Shown here in pieces: positions 1 through 11,321 of a stretch of DNA of 64,000 bases. The position numbers and the translations under genes were made by a program. Within the stretch, counting starts at the first letter, position 1. Every line of letters starts with the position of its first letter. The notes under the pieces were generated by a model, which had not been told where the DNA came from, made no database searches, and saw nothing but the letters and a program-made list of their open reading frames with translations. Source of the DNA: Viola odorata. Lineage: Eukaryota; Streptophyta; Magnoliopsida; Malpighiales; Violaceae. The stretch covers positions 53,795,002-53,859,001 of the forward strand of contig OY829542.1 of NCBI GenBank assembly GCA_963691705.1, read 5' to 3'.

Positions 1-897
1 TGGTACAAGGTTGATCTGTTCAAGCCAAAAGGTGGAGTAGGTCTCGATCTGTCTGCCAGGCGCTGCATCAATTTCAGACTGGCTAGCAAATGGCACTCAA
101 TGTCCCTCAACGACTTCAATGTATACCTCGGCTTTGTCAGTCGTGAAGGCATTCAAGGGGACGAATACTAGAGCGCCCTTACCACTGTCCCGGTCGACTT
201 CAACAACCACAGAGCCCTTCGGGAGCTCGCTGGAGACCCTGATGTCAAGTTCGACTCCCGCTAAACCAAGGCTCATTGCATTCAAGACCCTGCACTCCGA
301 ATTCTGCAACGCTTCCTGTCCATTGCCCTCGCGGGTAAATTCGGGACTTTAGGACAGCTTGCTCAATCGGAGCTGTTTTTCCTCTGGGCCATGTACCACA
401 AGAAACGAGTCAACCTTGGCTACTGGATTGCCAGTTCTGCTCATAACGTTGCCAACTCTCCCCAGGGTCGCTCTCCTGTTCTTGGGTCCCTTGTCACCAG
501 CTTGGCCTCACAATTGTACACCTCGACGCTCCGGGAACTAAACTTGTATCGCCACCCAAATTCCTTCAAGCTCCTTGGTCTCAAGATCTTGGACACGACG
601 GGATTCCTTTGTGTTATTAACGGTGTCTTGAGCTTTCATGCAGATAATAAAGGAAAGATTGAAGGCAAGTTTGAGTACCCGGACCTATCTAAGCCCCGAG
701 CCCAGTCTGCTGCCCCCGAGCATCCTTCTGCCAAGACGAACGCTTCCACTGGCCCCGGGGAGACTGCTCCAGGTCCCGAACAGATGCCGAGCAACAACGC
801 TATCATCCGCTTACTCACAGACATCCTGGAAACCAATCGCGCTATCCTTCAAGAATTTCGCGAGCAAGTTGCCTCCCTGATTCCACCCCACCCCTGA
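1..897 (+). pseudogene. Athila-type env-like/ORF remnant (3' coding end)
   Basis: Reading frame 1 runs from the window edge to the TGA at 895-897 but is broken by in-frame stops, one at 169-171 and a second near 262. The longest open piece starts at 391 (168 codons). The translation resembles the last ORF of Athila retrotransposons (ATHILA ORF-1/env-like family): a conserved globular part up to about 680, then a Pro/Ala/Ser-rich tail and a short amphipathic end. Its position just before a non-coding stretch, polypurine tract and LTR is the normal Athila layout. The 5' part of the element lies outside the window. Family assignment comes from recognising the layout and LTR, not from an alignment. 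Confidence 0.6.
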
Positions 898-2561
898 TCC
901 CGAACATTTTCAAACCCCCTTTGCCCCTACATGGGCTGATTATCTCTGATGAACAAATTTACATTTCTGCTTTAAGTTTGAACTACTATCTCTTTTGTCT
1001 CCTTCCCGCATTGAGGACAATGCGCTGCCTAAGTGTGGGGAGGAGTTTAAACTAGTATTTATTATGCATGTTTTAATTATACTCTAGTTTATTTTTCCTA
1101 AATTTATGCATGAATTATTTTCTAATTTTATTTTTTTAGCATACTGCCTATTTTTGAAAACACCTCAATGATGGACACACACCTGACTTATGCACATAGA
1201 ATGAAAATGCTGTCTTAGTCAAGGTCCTGAATGATTTATTCTTTGCCTGTTATGCCTTATATCTGCTTCAAGACCTAGACACCAGTAGTCACGAATTAAC
1301 ACCTTGTGAGCAATTGAGCCTCCATGCCTATATTTATTGCTTGAGTGAAATGCATGAATAAGGTACTGACTGGGTTTGCATGATATCCATGGGTATAGGC
1401 ACATCTAGACATAGGAAAGCAGCAAAAAGATTAAGTCCTCGCATCGAATTGTTCTCTCTCATTTTTTCTGTTCTGTTCTCCCTTCTTGACCCCGAATCCC
1501 TTCTTGACCTCTCAAAATTCTAACCATTTGAATTTTCCTTGATCTTTCTCTTGGCAGGTAAACAGTGTTGTTGGGAGCACCATCGAGGGCTAGACTAGAC
1601 AAACGAAGCAGCAAAGGCAAAGTGTGGGGATCCCGCAAAAACTCAAGGCCCTGAATGCTAGCGCCAATTCGAGACCTCGAAGCGAAAACGAAGAAATCAA
1701 GGGCAAGCCAGAACGAAAAAAATCACTTCCCACCCACAGCAAAACACAAGTGTGGGGAAGTGAAATCAGAATATCCAGCCCCCGAAGAACAAGGTCTCAA
1801 TCCTCAATTCAGAGCTCTCTCTCTCTCGAAACAAAAAAAAATAAAAAAACAGAAATATAAATAAAAGAGAGAAGAGACCAAATTTCATGAGGAAGAGGAA
1901 AATCAACAGCCAGCATTCATTCAAGGTCCCGAGCCTCGGTCCCGAATGGCCAAGCAAGGATCTACCCCCGAAGAAGAAAAACCTAGTCTAGCTTTCGCCC
2001 TCAGCAACATTGTCTCACCATTTTGATTCTTTCCTGCCGAGGGAGTGCTCCAGGTTTGAGTTGGTTTAACCACCTTCTCATTTCACTTCCTTACTCTCCC
2101 TCTTCTCCACTTTTCCTTCTCATTATGCTTCTTCCATTCCCTCTTATCATTTATTCTCTTTTCTTCCCCTTCTTGCCCCCGATGCGAAGTATTTTGATTG
2201 CTAGATTGCCTATGCATGTGTCTATTGTACTCGGATTGATGTGCAAACCTGATTTTGTGCCGTGTTATTGCATACTTGAGTGTTTAAACACCTAACCGTG
2301 TTCACGAGTGTGAGTGCAAATACCAATCCATGTGAGGACTGCTGGTGAATAGGCTGATGTGGAAAAGTCTCTTCTTAAGGGTCGTTATCCTTCTGAGTTG
2401 ATGCAAGTGTATCTAGGTGGAGTCTGTTACCATTCGGGGTCCCGAGTCTTGACAAGCATGCTTATTCTCTATGCTATGGTTTGGTGTGTCTGTTCTGTTT
2501 TGGGACTGTTTTGAATTTTGTGAATGCTCGAGGGCAAGCATTGGGCAGTGTGGGGATTATT
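898..2561 (+). other. Athila 3' non-coding region with polypurine tract
   Basis: There is no convincing ORF. The phrase AGTGTGGGGA recurs near 1031, 1620, 1750 and 2547, and the last copy abuts the LTR start, so it is the likely polypurine tract. Long non-coding stretches between the env-like ORF and the 3' LTR are usual for Athila. The words GGTCCCGA and CGGGACCCCGAA recur here and inside the LTR. Confidence 0.6.
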
Positions 2562-3080
2562 TGATAGCATGTTTTTATGCATGATTTTCCCTCCATTTCC
2601 CTACCCTTTTTAGGCATGATTCTGCTAAATTACCCTTGTTTTCATTACTATTGCAGATCTAGGCCTAAAAAGGGAGTTTATACAAAAACATGCATTTTTT
2701 GTGCATTTTGAGTGAATTTGAGCTTCAAGACCGAAAGTCAAGGTCCCGAGTCCAAAGCAGCATTCAAGGTCCCGAATCGGATTCTCCATTCGGGACCCCG
2801 AAGGACGAAGAATGACATTTCCACGTGTCATCTCGCCAGAGCTTCCATGTGCCTCCTCTGACACTGTTCCTGCGCTCTGCACTGATCACCAAATACCTAC
2901 CGCTCTGACCAGTTCAGCCCTTGAGCCCAGTCCAGACCTGCCAAAGCTGGAAAAATCAGACAGCTTTATGCTTTTTCAGCTTTGTGCTTTAAGGAACATG
3001 GATCCATTTTTATAGGCTTTCAATTAATGCATTTTGTCCCTAGTTTTTGGCAGTAGATATTTTGTGCTTGGAGCTCTACT

Positions 3081-3088
3081 ATATAAAG
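3081..3088 (+). promoter_or_regulatory. TATA box of the Athila LTR
   Basis: ATATAAAG lies about 520 bases into the LTR, in a GAGCTCTACTATATAAAG context. Transcription would start roughly 30 bases downstream. It is seen in sequence only, with no start-site data. Confidence 0.5.
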
Positions 3089-4076
3089 AGCATCCAAGAG
3101 TAGTTTAGGACACCACTTACTTGATAATATAATTTTAGAATCATTAGTTTTAGTTTTCTTAGACTTCTCTCTAGTTTCTCTCTCTAGTCTTGTTAGCATC
3201 CTCAACTCTTGCCGCCGGGCTTCAAACGGAATTTTAGTAACAAAGTTTTCTTCCCTTCATCTATTTATTTACTTGTTATGCTTTCTTCAATTATTAATTA
3301 TTTATCTTTAAGCATGAGTAGCTAAATCTTTAGTTCTTAGCAAGGCTGATTCAAGGGTTGCAAGGGCAGATTCGAGGCCTTAATGTGCTTAATACATTCT
3401 TGATGCCATATTCAATTATTCATCGGTTTAATTACATCTTTGCATGATTTAATTTGAGGTCTGATCAGCTGATGATTATCTTATGTAAATGCTGCCATTT
3501 ACGTGATGAATACGGAAGGAAAATTGCATGAAACAAATAGGCATCTGTTTAGTCTTGACTGCGCTGAAGTGGTCTAGAATAGATAGGGTGAGTAGTTGAT
3601 TAGAGCGAGGTCACGAGCCTGACAAACTGAGGGACTTTTAGCTCTAGATCTGTCTTTTCTTATCTTCATAGGCAGTTTGAGTATGGCCCTCCCGCACTCG
3701 TGCCTGGAGGGACGGCAAACTGTCAAGAATACCTCATATGTGGAAACGGGGGGTAGTTTCTCTTAAGAGAAAAGTAGGGGATATCCGAGGAATCTGGCCC
3801 CCATGTCATTTCTATGACGTCTTGAATAGAATACCCTCGAACCGATAACGATCTGGTCCCGAATGCAACCCAAGAATGCCTTTGCTAAGAATCCCTCTCT
3901 AACTGATTATTTGTGTATTTTCCCTCTGTTTTACTAATTCTGGATTTATTTGTTAATTGACTTATATTACTATTCGGGACCCTCGAACGTGACATTCGGG
4001 ACCCCGAATACTGCTTTCCTAGGTAACAATTGTTAGCTCCCAAATCTGCCTTGGCTAACTTGTTTAGCCAAGTAAA

Positions 4077-4100
4077 CCCCCCCCCCCCCCCCCCCCCCCT
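4077..4100. repeat. Run of 24 C
   Basis: An uninterrupted C tract sits near the 3' end of the Athila LTR. Its length may vary between copies or be uncertain in the assembly. Confidence 0.9.
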
Positions 4101-4228
4101 GATTGTTACTTTTTGTGCATTTCACCCCCGAATACATTCAAGACCTTAGATCAGTCTCTCACAATCCCTGTGTTCGACCCTGACTACCACTGTACACTTT
4201 ATCTCTTGTGCACACACGTTTTCAGGCA

Positions 4229-6019
4229 CTATAAATCTCTATTTGACTGACGATCACTAGGCTTACCATGAGAGGGTTTTTGAAAATAGTTTTGAGAATT
4301 ATCATGCCAATTAGAAGAGCTAGCATGATAGTTGGAAGAACTTACTTTAACAAAAGAATTTTTGAAATTCTTTTTATGTGAAGAATGAGTAAAACCAATA
4401 CCCTTCATATCACCATCTCTCTTTTGATCATTCATGCAATCATGGTGACTTTGTTTGCTTTGAACAAATTTTGCTAGAGTAATCTCAAGATGTTTAATCT
4501 TTTCTTTTAACTCTACAATTTCTTTGGTAGATTTAGCACAAAGATCACATGTAGAGTTTTTATCTATAGCCTTACCTCTAGCAATATCAAGCAATTTATA
4601 CTCATTTCTAGTTTCATCCAAAACAAGTTTCAAATCTACATTATCAATGGTTAACATATTGTTTTCCTCCGTTAAGCATTGATTGGATTTTTCTAACTTG
4701 CTAACTTCATTTTTAATATTTTCTAGTTCTTTAGCAAGTTTAGAATTCTTCCTAGTAGATTCATTAAAGAGGATAGTTAAATCATGAAAAGCTTCATCCA
4801 CATTATTATAAGAATTTTCATCATTTAAGGAGTTGCAAGAGCTAACCGTTTCATTATTATCGCTATCCTCATTTGCCATAAGATACACATTCGTGCATCC
4901 ATTGAGAGAAGTAGAAGTCGATGAAGAGCTCTTTTGAGATGCATCACTATCAACGTCGGCATAGAGACACAAATTTGCGACTTCATCTTCGGATGAGGAG
5001 TCCAATGGATTACAACTTGATTTTTCATCCTCATCACTCCAAGTGGAAGTAGCTTTAAAAGCTCTTCTAGGATTCTTATGAGTTTCCTTCTTGTCGCTTG
5101 ATCTTCTTTTCTCATGTCTCCTCTTCTTTTCAAGATAAGGACATTCACTCTTGATATGTCCTGGTTTGTTACATTCAAAACAAACAACATCATTTTTAAA
5201 TTTTAATTTAGAAGGGTTAGTAGACTCACCTTGGTATTTCTTTTTCCAAAAAATTTTGAGTTTTCTAGATAAAAGGGCAATAGATTTGTCATCTTCTTCA
5301 AGGACCTTGCTTGCAAAGGCAATGTTTTTGCTCTTCTCTTTTTCGTTCCCTTCTTCCAAGTTGAATAAATTCAGCTTGTGTTCAAAGGCGGTGAGAGAGC
5401 TTACAAATTGCGTGAATGTAGGTTTTGTTTCCAATTCGTCAATGGCTGCGGTTTTTGCTATCCACTTGCTAGGAAGGATACTCAAAATCTTCCGAACCAT
5501 CTCATCATTTGTTGGAGTAAATCCAAGATTACTCATAGCATTGCACAAATTTTGAAGCCTTGTGCTAAGATCATATATAGACTCACTCTTGTTCATCTTG
5601 AACAATTCGTATTCATGCTTGAGTTGGTTGAGTCGAAGATCTCGAATTTGAGTAGTCCCTTCGTGAGCCATTTGAAGAGTTTCCCATACATCCTTTGAAG
5701 TTTTGCAGCCACTAATGCGATTGTACTCACTTGGAGATATGGCACAACACAAAGCATACATTGCTTTACATTCCATAGATTGTCTTGTCTTTTGTCCAGC
5801 GCTCCATTTTTCGTAAGGAAGAAGTTTTGTTGATGTTGAATCGGATGGTTCCGTTGGAGAAACATATCCATTTGTAACACAATCCCACATTTCTGACTCT
5901 TGAGCACCCAAATAATATCTCATCTTCATCTTCCAATGTAAATAATTGTTGCCATCAAGATATGGTGGTCGGCTGGTTGTAGCACCTTCTCTATGCACCA
6001 AGAATCCCTCTTGAGCCAT
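4229..6019 (-). CDS. Copia gag, truncated by Athila insertion
   Basis: This open frame of 596 codons starts 60 bases inside the 5' LTR border. Residues about 15-240 form the UBN2-type copia gag domain, with a Trp-rich start (HWKMKMRYY). Near residue 280 is a CCHC zinc knuckle (CFECNKPGHIKSEC), which packages RNA. A charged, Ser-rich region and a coiled-coil stretch follow, and a basic His/Ser-rich tail ends the frame. The stop codon at 4229-4231 comes from the abutting Athila LTR, not from the gene, so the protein is cut before protease. The frame up to there has no stop codon, so this copy was probably young when it was hit. Confidence 0.8.
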   Translation of the reverse strand: MAQEGFLVHREGATTSRPPYLDGNNYLHWKMKMRYYLGAQESEMWDCVTNGYVSPTEPSDSTSTKLLPYEKWSAGQKTRQSMECKAMYALCCAISPSEYNRISGCKTSKDVWETLQMAHEGTTQIRDLRLNQLKHEYELFKMNKSESIYDLSTRLQNLCNAMSNLGFTPTNDEMVRKILSILPSKWIAKTAAIDELETKPTFTQFVSSLTAFEHKLNLFNLEEGNEKEKSKNIAFASKVLEEDDKSIALLSRKLKIFWKKKYQGESTNPSKLKFKNDVVCFECNKPGHIKSECPYLEKKRRHEKRRSSDKKETHKNPRRAFKATSTWSDEDEKSSCNPLDSSSEDEVANLCLYADVDSDASQKSSSSTSTSLNGCTNVYLMANEDSDNNETVSSCNSLNDENSYNNVDEAFHDLTILFNESTRKNSKLAKELENIKNEVSKLEKSNQCLTEENNMLTIDNVDLKLVLDETRNEYKLLDIARGKAIDKNSTCDLCAKSTKEIVELKEKIKHLEITLAKFVQSKQSHHDCMNDQKRDGDMKGIGFTHSSHKKNFKNSFVKVSSSNYHASSSNWHDNSQNYFQKPSHGKPSDRQSNRDL

Positions 6020-6065
6020 ATTTGATCTTCACTTGAGGTGGTTAAACCTTGTTCCAAGTGACCTT

Positions 6066-6077
6066 GCTCCGCTACCA
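6066..6077 (-). other. Primer-binding site of copia-1
   Basis: On the - strand it reads TGGTAGCGGAGC, two bases after the LTR end. This is a variant of the usual copia site TGGTATCAGAGC complementary to initiator Met-tRNA. The same variant is found in the two other copia elements of this window. Confidence 0.75.
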
Positions 6078-6683
6078 ATTGATACTTCAATAACCGGCCT
6101 AGAGGGGGGGTGAATAGGCTTTTAAAATTTCTGCACACAAGAGAAGGAAGAATAGCAAAGACACACGATGTATAGTGGTTCCAATTCACAATCCGAATTG
6201 TACTCCACTACCTAAGAGCTTCACTCTTAGGATTTTCTAATGCAAACCACTTTGCTATTAACTTGAGCTTTTACGGGTTCAGCTCACAACCTTACACTTG
6301 GTTTTACCGGGCTCACCAACAACCTTTGCACGTGATTTTTCCGGGCTCAATCACAACCTATGTTCTCTTTGAGAACAACTACCCAATTACCCAAAAGTGT
6401 TAGGTACACTTTTGAAACCTTCACAATTAATTGATAATTATTGCAACAAACAAATTGGTGTATAAAAGATAAATATATGATTCAATAATTAACACCAATA
6501 AAATGCTCAAAATTACCTCAAGAAGAAAGCATAAACGAACTCGAAAAACCAACGCAAGAATGAATGAAATCCGTTGAGAAAAGCTTGCGTTGTAGAATAA
6601 TGATTTTGAGAGTTTGTAAATGTGATTTTGTATTTGGAAGTTTATAAGAGCTTTCTTATTTTCTTCTAACTCATCTAAGATGA

Positions 6684-6693
6684 GTATATATAG
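6684..6693 (-). promoter_or_regulatory. TATA box of the copia-1 LTR
   Basis: CTATATATAC on the - strand lies downstream of the palindromic repeat cluster, dividing the LTR into a long U3 of about 670 bp and an R-U5 part. Confidence 0.5.
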
Positions 6694-6787
6694 TCCCAAG
6701 AGGTTAGAGGCTCATCCAAGGAAGGAGGAGCCAAAAACTAGCCGTTTTTAGTGGACAAAATAGCTGTTAGAGATTGTCTGTTTCTTA

Positions 6788-7068
6788 ACGTGATCCTTAC
6801 CGTGATCACGTTAAGGACACGCTCCTTCAGATAAGTTTGAAAAACTAGCCGTTACGTCTTAGCGTGATCACGTTAAGGTCTTACCGTGATCACGTTAGCT
6901 TACCGTGATCACGTTGAGGCCTTAACGTGATTCACGTTAGCTACTGGAAAGATTTGGCATTTTGACAGATTCCTTACCGTGATCACGTTAAGGCTTACCG
7001 TGATCACGTTAACAGAAAAATGCTTAACGTGATCACTCTAAGTCTTACCGTGATCACTCTAAGCCACT
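6788..7068 (-). repeat. Cluster of CGTGATCACG palindromes in LTR U3
   Basis: Roughly ten copies of a TTACCGTGATCACGTTAAGG-like unit, some with variant ends such as CACTCTAAG, are packed into 280 bp upstream of the TATA box. The core TGATCA is self-complementary, so each unit reads alike on both strands. Repeated U3 motifs often act as enhancers in plant retrotransposons; that role here is inference. Confidence 0.85.
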
Positions 7069-7365
7069 GTTTTGATTTACGAAAACTTGAATAACTTTTG
7101 ACTGAAAAATCATTTTTGCGTAAAATGTTTTGCCACATTTTCTTGAGGTATAATTGAGCATAAATCAAGTGTAGAATTGAATCATACTTACATATTTAAA
7201 GCCCTAAAGTACACTTGATCTTGAGCTTGCGAATAGTGAATTTGTTGCCTCTTTTGTTGTCTCGTCGCAAACTACAAATACTTTAACATAAAATTGCGTT
7301 AGTGTATTAATTAATTTGCGTGTCCTAAATTCATCAAAACAAGATTAATTGCCCTTGGGCCAACA

Positions 7366-7396
7366 TAATGTACACGTTATTGTCCAAAATCCAACA
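7366..7396 (-). mobile_element. Start of the interrupted 3' LTR of copia-2
   Basis: On the - strand it begins TGTTGGATTTTGGACAATAA, as does the 5' LTR at 13733. The remaining 480 bp should resume on the far side of copia-1, left of the window. Confidence 0.85.
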
Positions 7397-7411
7397 ATCT
7401 CCCACTTGGAC
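7397..7411 (-). other. Polypurine tract of copia-2
   Basis: The - strand reads CCAAGTGGGAGATTG directly before the LTR start. This is the primer for plus-strand synthesis. Confidence 0.6.
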
Positions 7412-7794
7412 AATCCGAATTGTACAATCCTTATAGTACCGACCGTTAATTTCCTGAATGCTACATAACTCTTGTCTAATCCAATCCGGTCCGTCGGCTT
7501 CATTAATGTCAGAACCAAAAGAGCAGTCATCGCATCTCATGGCAACTAAACTCATGGTGATTACAGACTTAACTAACCAATGACATGGATCCAGTGCGCA
7601 TGTGCAGCATGGAAATACATGTAAAATGATCTGTTCATGTCTATTTCCAACTGATCCACTTTAAACTTTATGAGATCAAAAGAATACCAGAGCGCATATT
7701 GAAACAGAAATCAATATCCATAAACTATGAAAATAAATACATAGTCAATACATCCTGTGAGCCATAATGGTACAAAACATAACTCCTACTAATC

Positions 7795-9492
7795 TCAGGC
7801 ATCTAACCTAATGACACCCATGCTCGATACATGGCCATGAAATACAACAGGTGTCAATGCCTTAGTGAGCGGATCCGCAACCATAACATTTGTACCTAAT
7901 AACTCAATGCTCACAAGACCACTCTGAACTCTTTCTTTAACAGCAAGGAACTTGATGTCGATGTGCTTCGACTTGGATGTTCTCCGACTATTGTTGGAGT
8001 ACAGCACTGCAGCCCGATTGTCACAATAGATCCTTAAGGGTCTCTCGATCCTAGTGACAACTCGCAGTTCCTTGACCATATTTCACAACCAAACCGCATG
8101 ACTGGATGCCCCGTAGCAAGCTACGAACTCAGCCTCCATAGTGGAAGAAGCGACGAGTGACTGTTTGGCGCTCTTCCAAGAAATGGCCCCACCAGCCAGC
8201 AGAAAGACGAAACCTGATGTCGATCTCCGACTGTCCTAGCATCCAGCGAAATCAGAATCAGAATACCCAATGATCTCAAGCTGATCTGATCTCCTGTACG
8301 TGAGCATATGGTCTTTCGTTCTCTGCAGGTACCGAAAGACCCTTTTGGCTGCGACCCAATGATCCCTCCCGGGATTGCTCTGGTATCTGCCCAACATACC
8401 AACTATATACGCAAGATCCGGACGGGTACAAACTTGAGCATACATGATGCTTCCCACAGCCGAAGCATATGGAATACCCTCCATGAACTTGTGGTCCAAA
8501 TCGGTCTTAGGACACTGGTCTAGGCTAAATTTCTCACCTTTGGAGATAGGGGTATCATGTGGCCTACAATTCTGCATGCTGAACCTTTTAAGAACTTTAT
8601 CGATGTAACCCTTTTGTGACAACCTGAGGATACCCTCTGAACGATCCCGATGGATCTGTATCCCAAGCACAAAAGAAGCTTCACCAAGGTCCTTCATCTC
8701 AAACTGAGTTGAAAGGAATGCCTTAGTATCCTGAAGAAGCTTTACATCATTTGTAGCAAGCAGAATATCATCCACATAAAGCAGTAAAAACATAAACCTA
8801 CTCCCACTGAATTTATGATACAGACAGTCCTCTACTGTATTTACCTCAAAACCGTATGAAGTAATAATTCGATGGAACTTCAGGTACCATTGACGAGATG
8901 CCTGCTTGAGCCCATAGATAGACTTTTTCAATCTACAGACCAACTGACTATCCTCGTGAGAGGTTAAGCCATCTGGTCGCTTCATGTAGATTTCTTCCTC
9001 AAGATCCCCATTGAGGAAAGCAGTCTTTACATCCATCTGATGTAGCTCAAGATCAAAATATGCCACAAGAGCCATGATAGTCCTAAAAGAGTCCTTCGAA
9101 GAAACTGGAGAGAAGGTCTCTTTATTGTCTATTCTTTCCTTCTGGGTGAATCCTTTCGAAACAAGACGTGCCTTGTACCTCTCAATATTGCCTTGTGAAT
9201 CCCGTTTGGTTTTAAAAACCTATTTACATCCGATCGGTTTCACATTTTTAGGCAATGGTACAAGTTCCCACATGTCATTGTCCTTCATGGATTGAAATTC
9301 ATCCCTCATGGCCCGTATCCACTTTTGAGCATCAGAACAGCTAGTAGCCTCAATGAAAGTGATTGGGTCACCCTCTAATGAGTCAACAACATCCTCATGT
9401 TCTTTCAGAAATACGACATAATCATCCAGAATCGCACTTCTTCTCACTCTAGTGGACCTCCTGAGAGGCATATTTGCATGGTTCTCAACCAC
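7795..9492 (-). pseudogene. Copia-2 reverse transcriptase and RNase H
   Basis: On the - strand the frame carries the copia RT from about 9492, with the DVKTAFLNG motif near 9030, the YGLKQA motif near 8910 and the catalytic YVDD near 8785. RNase H follows, with DSDFAGC near 8240, STSGFVF, and the CDNRAA/SKHIDIK motifs between 8079 and 7900. Stop codons interrupt the frame near 9220, 8236 and 8080. The last piece, 8079-7795, ends with the normal C-terminal MVADPLTKAL-type motif. All domains are recognisable, but no continuous polyprotein can be made. Confidence 0.85.
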
Positions 9493-9516
9493 ATGAGGTT
9501 GATGAGTTTGATCTGG

Positions 9517-11321
9517 CAGAGGTTCCTATAGGACTTCCTGATGATCCACAGGTAAATCCTGTGGGTCCTGATGGTCTTCAGGTATAACCTGATGACCTGG
9601 TCCTGCAGGAGGATCAACGATGTTGTTTCTTGCTTGCTGAGGAACAAGAATTGGAACATGAACAATAAGCTCATCTTGTCCCTCAGGTACTGCCTAATGA
9701 GGTGTAGCTGAATCCTCATCAAAAACGACATCGGTTCTTCTATCTTCCCCCTTAAACTCAACATCCTCAAAGAACCGGGCATTTCCCGTCTCAAAGAATG
9801 TGCGGGTAGTAGGATTATAAAACTTATAACCCCTCGACCTCTCCGGATAGCCAACAAAATAGCAACTAACAGTCCTTGAGTCCAGTTTTCTTTCATCAGG
9901 CCTATAAGGCCTAGCCTCAGCTGGAGATCCCCAAACCTTAATATGCTTTAGGACAGGCTTTCTGCCAGTCCATAATTCATATGGGGTTTTGTTTGTTGCT
10001 TTAGTTGGTATCCTGTTGAGAATATATACTGCAGTTCTTAAGGCATCTCCCTAGAGTGATATAGGCAAGGTGGTATTGACAATCATACTCCTCATCATAT
10101 CTTTAAGGGTACGGTTCCTCCTTTCAGCTACACCATTCATGGTCGGAGACCCCGGCATGGTGTACTGTGGAACTATCCCACACTCATCGAGAAACTGGGC
10201 AAATGGCCCAGGACGCTGTTCACCTGATCCATCATATCGACTGTAGTATTCGCCACCACGATTTGATCTGACAGCCTTATAGTCTTTCCGAGTTGATTCT
10301 CAACTTCAGACTTAAAAGACTTGAAAGCGTCTAATGCCTCGGACTTTTCCTTTAGAAGATACAGATACCCATAACGGGAGAAGTCATCTATGAACGTGAT
10401 AAAATACCATTGACCATTTCAAGATGCTGTAGGGAATGGACCACAGATATCGGTATGTATCAGCCCTAGACTTTCCGTACTTCTCTCAGCCTGAAATCTT
10501 CTCTTGTCAGTCGTTTTGCCCTTTATGCACTCGATATAGACCTGTTGGTCTGTGTGATCAAGTGCATGAAGGATCCCGTCTGACACAAGACGATCTATTC
10601 TCGTTTTAGAGATGTGACCTAAACGCTTGTGCCATAGTTTGAATGAATCCTCAGTTGACAATTTTCTTTTAGTCCCTCTAGCCTCGCTAACATTACATTC
10701 ATTATTGCTATCGACTGTATGCAATAAATATAAGTTGTCACAATCATTCAAAACACCAGTACCAACCAAAGTAGAATTAAGATAAATGAGACTTTTATTA
10801 TTTCCAAATCTGATTACATAACCTTTTCTGTCCAAAATAGGAACAGAAATCAGACTTCGTCTAAATGACGGCACATAAAAAGTCTCTCTTAATTCTAAAA
10901 CATATCCGGTGCTAAGAATCAGCTCAATGGTGGCAATGCCCTCAACCGGTACCGGGTCACCTGCTCCCATGTAGAGAAAACTCTCACTTGTCTGGGGCAT
11001 CCGGTACACCCTGCAGCCCTGTAAAGAAACACTTATGTGTTTAGTGGATCCTGTATCTAACCACCAAGTGTTCTTAGCTACAGAAACGAGAAGGGACTCA
11101 GAATTAACAAGAGAAAGTGATGTACCTCTCTTCTTTATCCAAGCAGCATACTTGGCACAGTCCTTTTTTCTGATGGCCTGCCTTCTTGCAGAAGAAACAC
11201 TTGCTTGCTTTATTCTCAGTGGCTGAGACTTTAGGTTTCTTCTGAGAAGCGGGCCCTGCAGCACTCTTGCCTTTCCTCTTCGCACTGAATGAAGAGGCAG
11301 TAGCAGTAGCCAAATGAGCAC
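9517..11321 (-). pseudogene. Copia-2 protease and integrase
   Basis: From 11321 downwards the - strand encodes the aspartic protease with its DTGSTKH motif near 11060. It continues with the GAG pre-integrase box (LWHKRLGH near 10640) and the integrase zinc region, where the first Cys of the CxxC pair reads Tyr (YIEC). The integrase core opens with HTDICGP; a stop codon cuts the frame at 10419. The rest of the integrase continues in degraded form, including a PTMNGVAERRNRT-like block near 10130 and a KVWG block near 9930. Further stops lie near 9700 and 9525. Confidence 0.75.

Larger units (their letters stand above)
2562..4234 (+). mobile_element. Athila-type 3' LTR
   Basis: The LTR starts TGATAGCATG right after the polypurine tract and ends GGCACTATAA, a mutated form of the expected GCTATCA. 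The left LTR is outside the window. A solo LTR on the opposite strand at 15016-16577 shares the same first bases and several internal blocks: the CATATGTGGAAACGGGGGGT block, the GAGTAGCTAAA block, and a TTCGACCCTG block near the end. The base after 4234 belongs to the gag of a copia element, so this Athila copy inserted into it. Confidence 0.7.
4235..7365 (-). mobile_element. SIRE-like Ty1/copia element, 5' part (copia-1)
   Basis: On the - strand the order is 5' LTR (6080-7365), primer-binding site, then gag. The element stops at 4235 where the Athila LTR begins, so pol and the 3' LTR are expected beyond the left window edge. The long gag, the LTR of nearly 1.3 kb and the phrase CTAGAGGGGGGGTGAATAGG near the LTR end fit the SIRE lineage; that placement is moderate. 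The LTR's outer edge at 7365 coincides exactly with the point where homology to the LTR of the next copia element resumes. It therefore inserted into that element, with TAATG (7366-7370) as the presumed target duplication. Confidence 0.75.
6080..7365 (-). mobile_element. 5' LTR of copia-1
   Basis: On the - strand it starts TGTTGGCCCAAGGGCAATTA and ends GAAGTATCA, giving TG...CA borders and 1286 bp. It carries a TATA box and, upstream of it, a cluster of palindromic repeats. The inner border is fixed by the primer-binding site; the outer border by the resumption of copia-2 LTR sequence. Confidence 0.75.

Noticed and set aside
4077..4100. Poly-C as a possible functional quadruplex or regulatory tract
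   Set aside because: A plain homopolymer in an LTR; length cannot be trusted in an assembly, and no paired G-run context supports a function.
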